From Acanthaster planci (lineage: Eukaryota > Echinodermata > Asteroidea > Valvatida > Acanthasteridae), in assembly GCF_001949145.1 (NCBI RefSeq), contig NW_019091362.1, positions 1,601,362 through 1,665,361 on the forward strand: a DNA stretch of 64,000 nt, read 5' to 3'. Of the stretch, positions 13,801 to 22,302 are shown one piece after another. Below the pieces are notes generated by a model. The model was not told the DNA's origin. It did not search any database and was given only the letters and a program-made list of their open reading frames with translations. A program made the translations under genes and the position numbers. Within the stretch, counting starts at the first letter, position 1. Each line of letters begins with the position of its first letter.

Positions 13801-16550
13801 GACTCGGGTCATTTTTGATTTGGCTAGTGGCTGACTCGGACTACTTACTGGACTCGAATCAACTCCATTCAAAAACTTTTCATAAAATTCAGAAATTTCA
13901 TTGGAAAAATTGTCTGCATCTATTGTCCATAATTGTTTGGTTAAGACCATCATAATTTTGCGTCTAGGATAATGGCAAGCACATGACAGAGTTGCCTGTG
14001 CAGTGCAGCGTAAACACATTTTTCGTGAAGGATTGACTTGCTCACAGTTCGTCGTCTTCTTGTCATGGCTATTCTGCTGGTTCATTTCAAACTCTTTCCT
14101 AAAGCAGGCATCGCCCGCAAGAGAATGTCTGTTTGAGTCCCGGAGTGGCAGATAACCTATGCAACTGAAAATTCTTGGATATAGTTACTTATGTACATGT
14201 AAGTTCTGATCCTGCTCGTTAAATTTCGGGCTGAAACAGAAACTTTTGAATGAATCATGCTCGTGGCACAGCGATGTATACCATGTTGTTGTGTCATCAT
14301 CAAATGACCTTGATGTCCTTCAATTCAAACAAAATCTTTGTTGTGTCTGGGATTTGGGCCCAGGAGGGCAATATTGGAACTCGGACTCGACAATGTGGAC
14401 TCGGACTTGAGCCGGACTCGGACAAAAGTGGACTCGGACTTGACTCGGACCCTCTTAGACTCAGTTGGGCTCGGACTCGGATTAGATGGACTCTACTCGA
14501 TCACTGGTCAAGCTAGCTTTTAGGAGTTTTCAAAGTAACGCTGTGTCACACCAGTATTAAGAAACTGAAGGACTGAATTTCCCCTTTTTATTGGTTCAGT
14601 CCAGAGACTTGGGTTAACGTAACCCGTACATGAATAAGTTAAAAGACTGAATTTCCCTTTGTCGGTTCAAACCAGAGTCTCTGTCGCGTTCAGCACAGAC
14701 AACTGAGCAACGAGACGTCCCCACCACATTGGACACCACACAGCCCTCGGTAGACCTGAGACGGAGCACGCCCCCTCTGGAGCTGCGCATCCCATGCCGG
14801 CAGGGCTCTTGTGCACATGTTGGTGGGTTTCAGGTGAGGGCGCTCTGTGTGGAGGATTTCTGCTCCTGCGAGTCGCCATACTACTCCCGGGAATCCTGTT
14901 TGCGTAAGTGGTAATTGCGAAATGTTCTTGCAAAATCTGACACAGGCCTTGCAAAGGATATGCAAAGGACTCTCAGAGGTCATATTCTCTTTGTTTTTTT
15001 AGATTGTTAGATAAATTTGCAAACTTCCATGTAATCAGAATGTGACTATGGACCAAAAAATTTACATCAGATATTGCAGTTAAAAAAGTTGAACAGTGGA
15101 AGCCTTGGTATCCCTCTTCTAGAATCAACCAGGAACTCATATTTAATTTGTCCTTAGTTCAAAAACTCTGGCTTCCTTACCAGGAACTGAGTTACCAGAT
15201 CTTGAATAGTGCAATTATGGTAACAAGTTTTGGGTACTGAAAGCATGATTGTAGTGCATTAACACAGGCTTGATTTCTTCGCGTTTCATGCTAAGCTCGG
15301 TATGGGTCCTGCGTGATCAAGCACGATGACCCATCAGCCCCTGCCACGCCCTCTTACCAGGACGAGACCCAGCAAACCTACAGCTGTCGGGCCAGAGACA
15401 ACCCCAAATACCGAGTCTTTGTTCTCGCCGTGCACGAGGGTAACCGCCACACCAGACCCCCGACAGCAGGCGATATGGAGGTAGAGCTAGAGGGTAGCCC
15501 ACCACAAGATTCTGCCAGGGGGTTTGTGCTGGTGTTGGCTTCCTATGAACCAGTGAACTGGCATGTGCTCCTTGTGGGAGAGCTGGTGATAGATCAAATT
15601 ATCATGGTAAGCATGACGAGAAAAAAAAAAAAGAATCACTCCTTTCCCCCAAAGAAACCGTTGGCCGAGCTGGAAGGATAATCGCCAAAGAATAAGGAAT
15701 ACACAAAGGGAATGTGTAAATCATTCGCGGCACTGAAAAAGTCAAATAAACGTTTTCTTCCTCTTTGTTAGATGGCATCACAAGTAGTTGAAAGATAGAC
15801 AGGAAAGGTGTGGTGTTTATGGAAATGAATTTATTTCAGTAACTGGATAAAGACAAATTGAACACAGGAGTCAGAAGAATCTATACAGAACATTTATTCT
15901 GGTTCTCAACCATGTCCATGCATGCTGCTATCCTATGTTAGGCCTCTAGAGGTCAAGCAAATGAACGTGTCTCATTCGCATGATAAGCACTGCATGTTGT
16001 GTGTCTATCAAGACACTACAGAGGGTGTGTTCATAAATCCACTGCACAGTTTATGTAGCCATGCAATTTCCTGGAGACTAATACCTTTGGCATCTTTCAA
16101 GGGCAAAGTGGAATATTCACTTATAGTGAAGTTATATGGAGACTGTTTGCAGTGAGTCATATTCTAAAGGGAAAGGTTACTTTCCTCTTTTAGGAATAAA
16201 AGATTAGGTCAATGTTAATAAGAAAAGTTCCCTTAAAGGTACGTTTTTATTGAAAATGGAGGAAAAATGTAATGATAATTGTTCTCTTGCTCTATCTCCA
16301 GATTGCCCATTTCCCCTCTGCTGTGACAATCACTGGTCCAGATGGAGAAGTCCAAACGGACGTGCCCATACTGACCTCTACGGATCCTTGCGGCTACGGG
16401 AATGACAGCGGTGGGAGCGGAGACACACCAGGAATGCTGCGGGTCATCAATGAGACGGTGGGCCCCGTGGAGTCCTTCACAGGAACCTATCGGGCGGAAA
16501 AGTGGACCCTGAACATGGATGAGGCACGGTGGCTGCCGGATCCCGATTAG
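7491..16550 (+). CDS. Secreted Ig-domain / trypsin-like serine protease with coiled coil and novel C-terminal domain
   Basis: Ten exons (7491-7878, 9173-9411, 11053-11188, 11843-11961, 12290-12430, 12908-13052, 13482-13586, 14694-14903, 15296-15606, 16302-16550) join in phase into a 680-residue protein. Order: signal peptide (about 1-22), Ig-like domain (Cys49, Trp59, DRGHYMC with Cys100), short linker with Cys134, activation site Lys142|IIGG, and an S1 trypsin domain (143 to about 385). Triad: His185 (TAAHC), Asp236 (DSDIALL) and Ser336 (GDSGSP). Asp330 lies at the S1 pocket floor, predicting cleavage after Arg/Lys. Cys134 and Cys256 (ICLP) probably tie the propeptide to the catalytic chain, as in clotting-type proteases. 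A heptad-rich segment (391-424), a Cys-rich linker (425-510) and an unassigned C-terminal domain (about 510-680) follow. The function is inferred to be a regulated extracellular protease, perhaps in immunity or coagulation; substrates are unknown. Confidence 0.85.
7879..9172 (+). other. Protease intron 1
   Basis: A phase 1 intron of about 1.3 kb separating the Ig module from the protease module. It contains a G-run near 8168-8177 and no element or gene that I can name. Confidence 0.7.
9173..9411 (+). CDS. Protease exon 2: activation site and catalytic His
   Basis: Bounded by CTCCACAG and AAG|GTACAT, phase 1 to 0. It encodes [20 protein letters not shown], the core CGGVLL, and VVTAAHC with the catalytic histidine. 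Codon GC is much higher than in the flanking introns. Confidence 0.95.
9412..11052 (+). other. Protease intron 2
   Basis: An intron of about 1.6 kb containing one copy (9774-9882) of a dispersed CTAGAGCTA/TAGCTCTAG repeat family. The open frame at 10568-10909 shows no family resemblance. Confidence 0.7.
9774..9882 (+). repeat. Dispersed inverted-ended repeat, copy 1 of 3
   Basis: It begins GTCTGAAACAGGTTTCCAGA and ends CTAGCTCTAGACAAAAGATT. It matches copies at 19697-19807 (same strand) and 55320-55431 (opposite strand). The ends are inverted relative to each other, suggesting a tiny MITE of about 110 bp. Confidence 0.7.
11053..11188 (+). CDS. Protease exon 3: catalytic Asp
   Basis: Bounded by TTACAACAG and A|GTAAGT, phase 0 to 1. 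It encodes [19 protein letters not shown], then [14 protein letters not shown], where the second Asp of DSD is the catalytic aspartate, and ends [10 protein letters not shown]. Confidence 0.95.
11189..11842 (+). other. Protease intron 3
   Basis: An intron of about 0.65 kb. Apart from short GTCAATCACTGGTCAATC-type internal repetition near 11525-11590, nothing was recognised. Confidence 0.7.
11843..11961 (+). CDS. Protease exon 4: ICLP and GWGR segment
   Basis: Bounded by GATGACTAG and AGG|GTAAGG, phase 1 to 0. It encodes [20 protein letters not shown] then [20 protein letters not shown]. The CLP cysteine is the one that pairs with the propeptide in two-chain S1 proteases. A five-Thr run sits in the following loop. 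Confidence 0.9.
11962..12289 (+). other. Protease intron 4
   Basis: An intron of 328 bp with no recognisable feature. Confidence 0.75.
12290..12430 (+). CDS. Protease exon 5: catalytic Ser
   Basis: Bounded by CTGCCGCAG and GCC|GTGAGG, phase 0 to 0. It encodes [27 protein letters not shown], then [14 protein letters not shown]. The GDSGSP block differs from the usual GDSGGP by Gly to Ser after the catalytic Ser-Gly. The Cys pair 305/319 is conserved. Confidence 0.95.
12431..12907 (+). other. Protease intron 5
   Basis: An intron of 477 bp ending in a CT-rich tract and a run of A near 12880-12891. If it were retained, the frame would stop shortly after [12 protein letters not shown], truncating the enzyme after the catalytic Ser. 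Confidence 0.7.
12908..13052 (+). CDS. Protease exon 6: C-terminal S1 barrel
   Basis: Bounded by CTTGTTACAG and G|GTTGGT, phase 0 to 1. It encodes [36 protein letters not shown] and [12 protein letters not shown]. The VSWG-GCA and PGVYTRV motifs end the trypsin fold. Confidence 0.95.
13053..13481 (+). other. Protease intron 6 (holds a SINE)
   Basis: A phase 1 intron of about 430 bp between the S1 domain and the coiled-coil exon. Most of it is occupied by a tRNA-derived SINE-like sequence (13125-13385). Confidence 0.75.
13125..13385 (+). mobile_element. tRNA-derived SINE (degraded)
   Basis: A Pol III B box-like GGTTCAAATCC lies at 13159-13169. It is followed by GGTGGCCTTGTGTG, TTGGGCAAGG and TGGCGTCCCATCC, phrases typical of tRNA-derived SINE bodies widespread in marine invertebrates. 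The A box is degraded. Confidence 0.6.
13482..13586 (+). CDS. Protease exon 7: short coiled coil
   Basis: Bounded by TCTCTTGTAG and TG|GTATTG, phase 1 to 1. Its 35 residues ([33 protein letters not shown]) have a clear heptad pattern of Leu, Val and Ile, predicting an amphipathic helix that could oligomerise the protease. The symmetrical phase 1 exon could be skipped or acquired without breaking the frame. Confidence 0.75.
13587..14693 (+). other. Protease intron 7 (holds a hAT-like MITE)
   Basis: A phase 1 intron of 1.1 kb, mostly made of the ACTCGGAC-rich element at 13733-14506. The remaining sequence has no recognised feature. Confidence 0.75.
13733..14506. mobile_element. hAT-like non-autonomous transposon with ACTCGGAC subterminal repeats
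   Basis: The ends are inverted: the left starts CAGTGATGGAG and the right, on the other strand, starts CAGTGATCGAG. They are flanked by similar 8-bp sequences GTCTAGCC (13725-13732) and GTCAAGCT (14507-14514), a 6 of 8 match fitting a decayed hAT target duplication. Both subterminal regions (about 13740-13860 and 14375-14490) are dense in GGACTCGGACT/ACTCGAGTC motifs. The minus-strand open frame at 13678-14085 resembles no transposase that I recognise. Confidence 0.7.
14694..14903 (+). CDS. Protease exon 8: Thr/Pro stalk and Cys-rich linker
   Basis: Bounded by GTCGCGTTCAG and GC|GTAAGT, phase 1 to 1. A Thr/Gln/Pro-rich stalk is followed by a cluster of cysteines ([34 protein letters not shown]). 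I do not recognise the fold. This is the third phase 1-1 module in a row, consistent with exon shuffling. Confidence 0.7.
14904..15295 (+). other. Protease intron 8
   Basis: A phase 1 intron of 392 bp. Nothing was recognised in it. Confidence 0.7.
15296..15606 (+). CDS. Protease exon 9: first half of unassigned C-terminal domain
   Basis: Bounded by ATGCTAAG and ATG|GTAAGC, phase 1 to 0. It encodes [14 protein letters not shown], a Gln/Thr-rich loop, [11 protein letters not shown], then [20 protein letters not shown] and ELVIDQIIM. The alternating hydrophobic strands ([15 protein letters not shown]) look like a compact beta domain. I cannot assign it to a named family. Confidence 0.7.
15607..16301 (+). 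other. Protease intron 9
   Basis: An intron of 695 bp within the C-terminal domain. It contains AATAAA-like strings (for example AATAAAAGATT near 16196) that could allow premature polyadenylation, but no other feature. Confidence 0.65.
16302..16550 (+). CDS. Protease exon 10: end of C-terminal domain and stop
   Basis: The acceptor CTATCTCCAG is in phase 0. It encodes [37 protein letters not shown], and [19 protein letters not shown], ending WLPDPD with TAG at 16548-16550. It continues the beta-rich domain of the previous exon. A strong donor (CTG|GTAAGT) lies only 13 nt after the stop. Confidence 0.75.
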   Translation: MAHFPSAVTITGPDGEVQTDVPILTSTDPCGYGNDSGGSGDTPGMLRVINETVGPVESFTGTYRAEKWTLNMDEARWLPDPD

Positions 16551-17402
16551 CAAAGAAAGCCTGGTAAGTTCAGTTCCAATACATTTTGGCATGACGGTTC
16601 CAAAAATTCAGTTATTACGACAAAAGATATCTCCAAAACAGACCCTGCGCTCACTCTTGACCATGGGCTTTGTGGCAAAACAACATGAAAAGTAAAAACA
16701 AGAAAGAAAAAATGGCCAGAGACATGAAAGGGGAGAAAATGGATAAAAATGACCCTTTTGCTGAAGTACCTCAGAATCGCCTTCCGTCCACCATTAATGG
16801 TTTATCAGTTTGTCGTTGATGAGTGTTTCGCCCCTTTCTCCTGAAAAAGCGGGTCCCCCCTCCCCCGAGAAATTCTGATGACACCTTTATTTGTTATTAT
16901 TTATAATTATTCGTATTTATTTGGCCATTTCACATATAGCAAACGATACAGAGAACATTACAATGTAATAACAATCAACTAGAAAGATAAGATAAGAGTG
17001 GGGGTACAGAGCAGGGAGTCTGGTAGAAAAGAGGTGTAGGGGGAGTGGGTGGGGTTGGGGGCGTAAGGGTGGTTATGGGATAGGAGGAAGGGGAGTGGGT
17101 GGGGTTGGGGGCGTAAGGGTGGTTATGGGATAGGAGGAAGGGGAGTGGGTGGGGTTGGGGGCGTAAGGGTGGTTATGGGATAGGAGGAAGCACAGTCCAA
17201 CTAAGGGTGGCCAGGACGACTTCTCTTGTGATCCTCTTATAGTGAAACAAATGATTAAATTAAGTAAAGAAATGCTGCAACACTTGACATAACAAATGTC
17301 AGTAGTGATATATCAGTATTAAAGTGTGGTCTATGATGGAGAAGAGTGCCCTCTGTTGACCATTTTGAGAATTCTCGCTTGAGTGAAGTACCTGCCAATA
17401 AA
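16551..17402 (+). other. Protease 3' UTR / downstream region (candidate)
   Basis: Sequence after the protease stop. AATAAA at 17397-17402 could end an unspliced 3' UTR of about 0.85 kb. Alternatively a strong donor at 16564 would splice the UTR to downstream exons. It contains the G-rich tandem repeat at 17041-17190. Confidence 0.4.
17041..17190 (+). repeat. G-rich tandem repeat, 3 x 50 bp
   Basis: Three identical 50-bp units (17041-17090, 17091-17140, 17141-17190) starting GGGAGTGGGTGGGGTTGGGG. Each has several G-runs, so the plus strand could form G-quadruplexes. It lies in the presumed 3' UTR or just downstream of the protease gene. Confidence 0.95.
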
Positions 17403-17964
17403 CATTATCTTCCTTTAATCACAGTAGATTGTGCCAACCCACTTTATGACATGAAATTGGAAATGCAAACAGTTCGGAATTATGTTGTTAGAGTACCTTT
17501 TGTGTTTTGTCTTTCTGCCTCACTTCATTTCCATGAAAGGAATGCTACGCATCATCAGCTCCACTCCGTGCCTCACTCCATTTCTATGGCAACTTTGCCA
17601 AAACAAGTTTTGATTGCAGAAGAAAACCACCTGCATTGTGCCGAAGCCCAGTTGCCACTTGAACCAAGTGACTGACTTTATTGCCACCTCTAAAGCCAAC
17701 ACGTGCTGGTTTCCCCCGCTCGACCAAATTCTTTAAAAAGGCCCTCTGTGACAAACGATGCCATCCACCCACCCTTTACATGATGGACAGACCATAGCCC
17801 TTTGAAATGACAGAGATGGCTGCCAATACCATAAACCCACCCGCTTGAAAATGGGGCCAGGGTTTTGTGTGGGAAGGAGGGCCCACCGGTTAGGCAGTTT
17901 TTGGACAACAAAAACCCCCAGTTGATTGCTTTATTTTGATGAGAGGTTTATTTTTTTCTTGCAG

Positions 17965-18008
17965 AACTTGTTGTTTGCCTGTGCGGGTCGTCACCATGGA
18001 GCTTATCT
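17965..18008 (+). other. Possible spliced 3' exon downstream of the protease
   Basis: A 44-nt segment has both a strong acceptor (TTTTTTTCTTGCAG) and a strong donor (CT|GTAAGT). A further acceptor (TTTGTCTTCCAG) lies at 18112-18123. Together with the donor at 16564 this may be a 3' UTR exon of the protease or part of an unrecognised transcript. No family resemblance was seen. Confidence 0.3.
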
Positions 18009-19696
18009 GTAAGTGCCCTGTAATTTTTTTTATTGCTGAACGTACTGAAGGATGGAACATAAAAGTGTGTGCAGCATGTATGTGGAGGCTGGCAATTCAG
18101 GCAGTTGTTTGTTTGTCTTCCAGCCCGTGTTTGACATGGTTGGCTAAATATGGTTTCGAGGTTTACAAAAACCCTAGAAAGAAAATGACTTTATATTCTT
18201 GCCCTGAATACTTCTCACCCACACCTGCCCCAGTTGGAGAAGATTGTAAGCCATTGCTGTGCAGTTTTATATGAAGTTGTTAGTAGGTTGGATACAGATT
18301 GCCAGAACTTGTGAAATCTGACACAACTGAAGTTTACTAGGACACACATGTAGTGACAGTTAGTAAATTAAATGTATCATATCTGCATTGGTGGATCATG
18401 GCGACGGAGTCACTTGTGAAAGAATTGATGGGATTCTTTAAAAGCCTATGAAAGGTTAAATTCTTCCATATCTGTCTTTTTGAAGAGATTGAACACCAAA
18501 TTAACTCTTTTCATTCGCGGATTAAAAATTTGAACACCTAGAATTATGTTGATGAATTAAATTAATGGAGTTTCAAGAAACAAAGCTTTAATGTCTTGAG
18601 GAAAAGTATTTTTGAAACAGGATTGACATTTGACATGGCTCACACTTAGGACTGTTCTTGAACATTGTCACTTTGCCGTGCCCTTCAAAAAATCTCAAAC
18701 TTGGCAGCCAGCTTTTTTTCTAGAAAAGTGTTATCAAAGTGCTTTAACCATGTTTTCCAAACATAACTCTTTGTGGGTTTGAGAACAAAATGTTTGCAGT
18801 GTTTTTGATGATCGGTAGAAAAAAAAAGACAAAACATCCTTCACTGTTAAGACTTCTTCCAAATATTTGTATGTCTCTTATTAATCTAAGCATAAAAATC
18901 AAGTCCTTTCCTTTGAAATGACCCAATTTATAATGGCATTGAAAGTAAATTGAGGTGAAGTTTTTGAGAAGGTAGTTGCTCACAGATCTAAGACTAGTGA
19001 TAACTAATGGACCAAACTGAAAAACATCTAACTGAAATTGTACAGTGTTGATAAATTTTATACCATTCTTATATTTGGCATATTTTTAATATTTTTAGGG
19101 CAAAAATTTAAAATGTTTGGAACTTTTGGATTATAGTACATTTTGACAGGCATCATGAACAAATGAAATGTTTTCTGAAGTAGACAACGAAATATATATT
19201 TTCTAACTGTCTTTGAAGTCAGGGAAGGAAAGACCACTAAGTTGACATCAAAGCAAATTTTTGTTTTGTAAATTAGTTTTTATTCAAGCAGCAAGATCAC
19301 TTTAAAATGAAATGTAAACACTCTTGACAACTGGGAACTGTAAGTTCCAAGTGGAAGCTTGGTCAAGGTGACACATGATGAGCGGCAGCAGCCGGAATTC
19401 TCAACCCAAAAGATAATTTGACAAAATCAAGAAGGGGAAGAAATCAAAGAGAAGGTGATGTCAGTTGGCGGACGAATTTAGAATACTCTGAAAATTGTAA
19501 CAAGCACTAAAGTGGTCTGAAGTGTTTGCCCTCCTGTCCAAAGTCTACAACTGTTGCAACGTGCTCTCAGAAAAATACACAAGCGTCCCACATGAAAGGA
19601 TATCAGGCACCTACTGTGCATAGACAAGTACACTCCAAAGTAACAAGTACATGACATTGCCACCAGTCTAGGACATGTCCCTGTATACTCAGGCCA

Positions 19697-19807
19697 TGTC
19701 CGAAACGGGCTTCCAGAGCTACGGCTAGGTCTATTGTCTACGCGTCTCCACGCATTTCCAATGAAGCGAAGACCTAGACCTAGCTCTAGACAAGAGATTT
19801 GGATGCA
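19697..19807 (+). repeat. Dispersed inverted-ended repeat, copy 2 of 3
   Basis: It begins TGTCCGAAACGGGCTTCCAG and ends CTAGCTCTAGACAAGAGATT, with AGAGCTACGGCTAGGTCTAT near the left end and AGACCTAGACCTAGCTCTAG near the right, so the ends are inverted. It is the best preserved copy of the family. Confidence 0.75.
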
Positions 19808-21625
19808 GCCTCTAATACATCTAATACTCATCATGTGCGAGTGGTGCACATGAACCAGCGAGATGCAGGTCTTAAGACTGTGGTATTGGGGCTCATGAAA
19901 AAAAGATCACATTTTGGGGCTGTTGGTCCAGTTTGAGTATTTGGACAGTCCATCAGTTTGACAGCCATGACCTTAATTGGTTCTGATCACAGCTCCAGTC
20001 AATGTTTGTTTCATAAAGGTCAGCATTAGAGACCCAGATTTCTGCTCTGATATTCAGGATTTAATGAAAGCAGTGAAAACTGGCCTTCAGGTCAACCGTC
20101 TCATTCCATATTGAAAGTCTCCACTATAGTACACCAACAACATAATACCCAAGGTGTTGGATGATCTTTGGCTTTGCCTTGAGATCAAGGTTGAGTTCCT
20201 GGAATAGGCCAATGAAATGCCATGGCTAAATGAATATTTATGAGGTGTAGTAATAATGTCTATTGATAAGCACCAGTGGACTGACGTGCAGAAGTTGTTT
20301 GCTTGCTTTCCTACTTTGAACAGCGCCCTCTTACGTTTGTGAATGAAGTCCACCACACCACTGAATACATACATAGTGCAACACACAAGGTTTTATGTTG
20401 GAGAATTTCCCCATGGCTTCTCAAACTGCTTCAACTTAGATACCGACCCCCCAGATTAAGATGGAAGAACTTTGTTAATTACCTCAACATCTGATCTTTT
20501 ATTAATAAGATACCTATGTTATCTACTGCTATAAGGTAACCACTGTAGTGTACCCCTATACATGTACACGTATGTATGAGACTTGTAAACAGTGAGTTCA
20601 AGCATACATTTCTCACAAGATTATATATATTAATAAATATTATAAGGCTATCTTCAGTAGATAATTTGCATACTTTTATACAAACATGCCGGTAGGATTT
20701 TTTAAAATAAATGTTTGATTTTTTTAAAAATGCACAAAAAATTTCCATCGAGCGTAAGAACAAATTTTAGAGAAGTCTATCCAAATTCATTCCAGATTTT
20801 CAAAGTAAAAAAGAAGCAAGAGAAATTGGCAACAAATATTCCCCCTGTAAAAATGAAAAATATAAGTTTGAGTCATCATGCCCCAGGCAAGTTAATGTAA
20901 ATATATATTTAAGAGGAGTTTTTCTTCTAGATTACATTTGTTTCAAGAGTCTTAATGTTTATACCTTTTTTGTGCAAGTTATTTTTTTTACAAGTGGCAT
21001 CCATTGATGAGTTCAACAAATTTTCAGTAAAATGTAAAAATATGAAACCTCTCCATTGCTAGTTTTTCGTTCATTTTACACTGGTTCCTACACTTACTCA
21101 TCAGATATACACAAACATATATATCTTGGTATATTAGTTTTTAACAAAAATGCATGAATTTCAGAATAAACAGAAGGTGATACCATGCACTCTAATTGCT
21201 GTTCATTCTTGAATTACGGCTGAATACAGATGTGTATTGTCACACTTCACCACTTCATACATTTTAATTAATGTTAATGTAATAAGAAGGCTAAAGAGGT
21301 CAGTTCAATTAGTCTTGTACCAGAAGTATGACCACATTAGACAGCTGATCTGTCACTGGCATTGTAGCAAGCTGTGATGTGTGTGTGCAGACTTGAACAA
21401 ATACTACAAAGTCTGAGCTCAGCTTCATGAAGTTTCCCAGAAAATGATCCTAAAGTATAATAGCGTGCTACAAGGCCCCCTTCCAAAAACAAATCAGTTC
21501 CCAACCTGTCCGTTCAGCTTATTGTAAGTATAAAATCTCTGCTGACCACAGCAGAAATTTAGACTCTGAAGGTCGCAGCATTTCAGGGTCAAAAGAAAAT
21601 TACTTTTGTCCATACATGTACATTT

Positions 21626-21990
21626 TTTTTCAAAGATGTACTTTGCGTTGGGGCAATGTTTATTTTCAATGACGGCTTTTGCCCTTACACTGACGGATAT
21701 CCATAACACGGTGTATGCAGTGTTGTCCAAGAACTTGCTGAAAAAAAAATTCACAGGCTTACTGGTCTGGGACTTGAACCCATGACCTCCTGCCGGACTG
21801 GCCAGCCAATCCTGGTGAGCTTGGTGGTCGAGTGGTGAAGATACTTGGACTAGTAAGAAGGAGAGGTTGGGTCCCATCCAAGTAAGCTTGTGAATTTTTG
21901 CACGAGCTCGCGGACAACACAAAAAAGTGCACAGTGTTATGGCTGCACATTGATGTATGGGGAAAAACACCCCATGATTCAAAATCAACG
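21626..21990. mobile_element. Head-to-head pair of tRNA-derived SINEs
   Basis: Minus-strand copy (about 21626-21815): reading leftward it has GGTCATGGGTTCAAGTCCC (B box), then GTAAGCCTGTGAATT, then CTTGGACAACACTGC. Plus-strand copy (about 21816-21985): GGTGGTCGAGTGGT (A box-like), GGTTGGGTCCCATCC, GTAAGCTTGTGAATTTTTG, then GGACAACACAAAAAAGTGC. The two bodies correspond phrase for phrase, so this is an inverted pair joined at the tRNA heads. Confidence 0.7.
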
Positions 21991-22302
21991 TACACGTAGC
22001 AAAGTTTAGTTTTCTCTTGCATGAGTCCCGAATCACCCGTGTCTACACCTGAATTATCTGAATCAAACATACCCGTTTCAAAACATTACCTGTCATGAAC
22101 TCTTTACAAACACCCTCGCAGGAATCAAAGTTTGCAAGTCTGGCTATAAGCATTTTCTGTGTATTTTTTTCTCGTTAATTACCACTGGATGCAATATTCA
22201 AATGTCATCACCTGATTTATGAGACTTTTCCTTATGGGCATGCATGCCCGAGGAATTCCTCAATACCTTCTGGCAATACTTGACAGGCAAATCTAAAGCA
22301 AA

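Larger units (their letters stand above)
17403..21600. other. Intergenic region, left part
   Basis: AT-rich DNA with no recognised protein gene. It holds the possible exon at 17965-18008 and a dispersed repeat copy at 19697-19807. The section 20500-21200 is particularly AT-rich with TATATA runs and resembles nothing I can name. Confidence 0.55.

Noticed and set aside
13678-14085. 135-codon minus-strand open frame considered as a transposase remnant
   Set aside because: No DDE, BED-finger or hAT dimerisation motif is visible; it is an open stretch within the non-autonomous element.
21760-21800. Possible functional tRNA gene
   Set aside because: A B box is present, but there is no closed cloverleaf; the sequence continues into a SINE body.
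21494-22036. 180-codon minus-strand open frame
   Set aside because: It crosses the head-to-head SINE pair, and its translation is repeat-derived with no recognisable domain.
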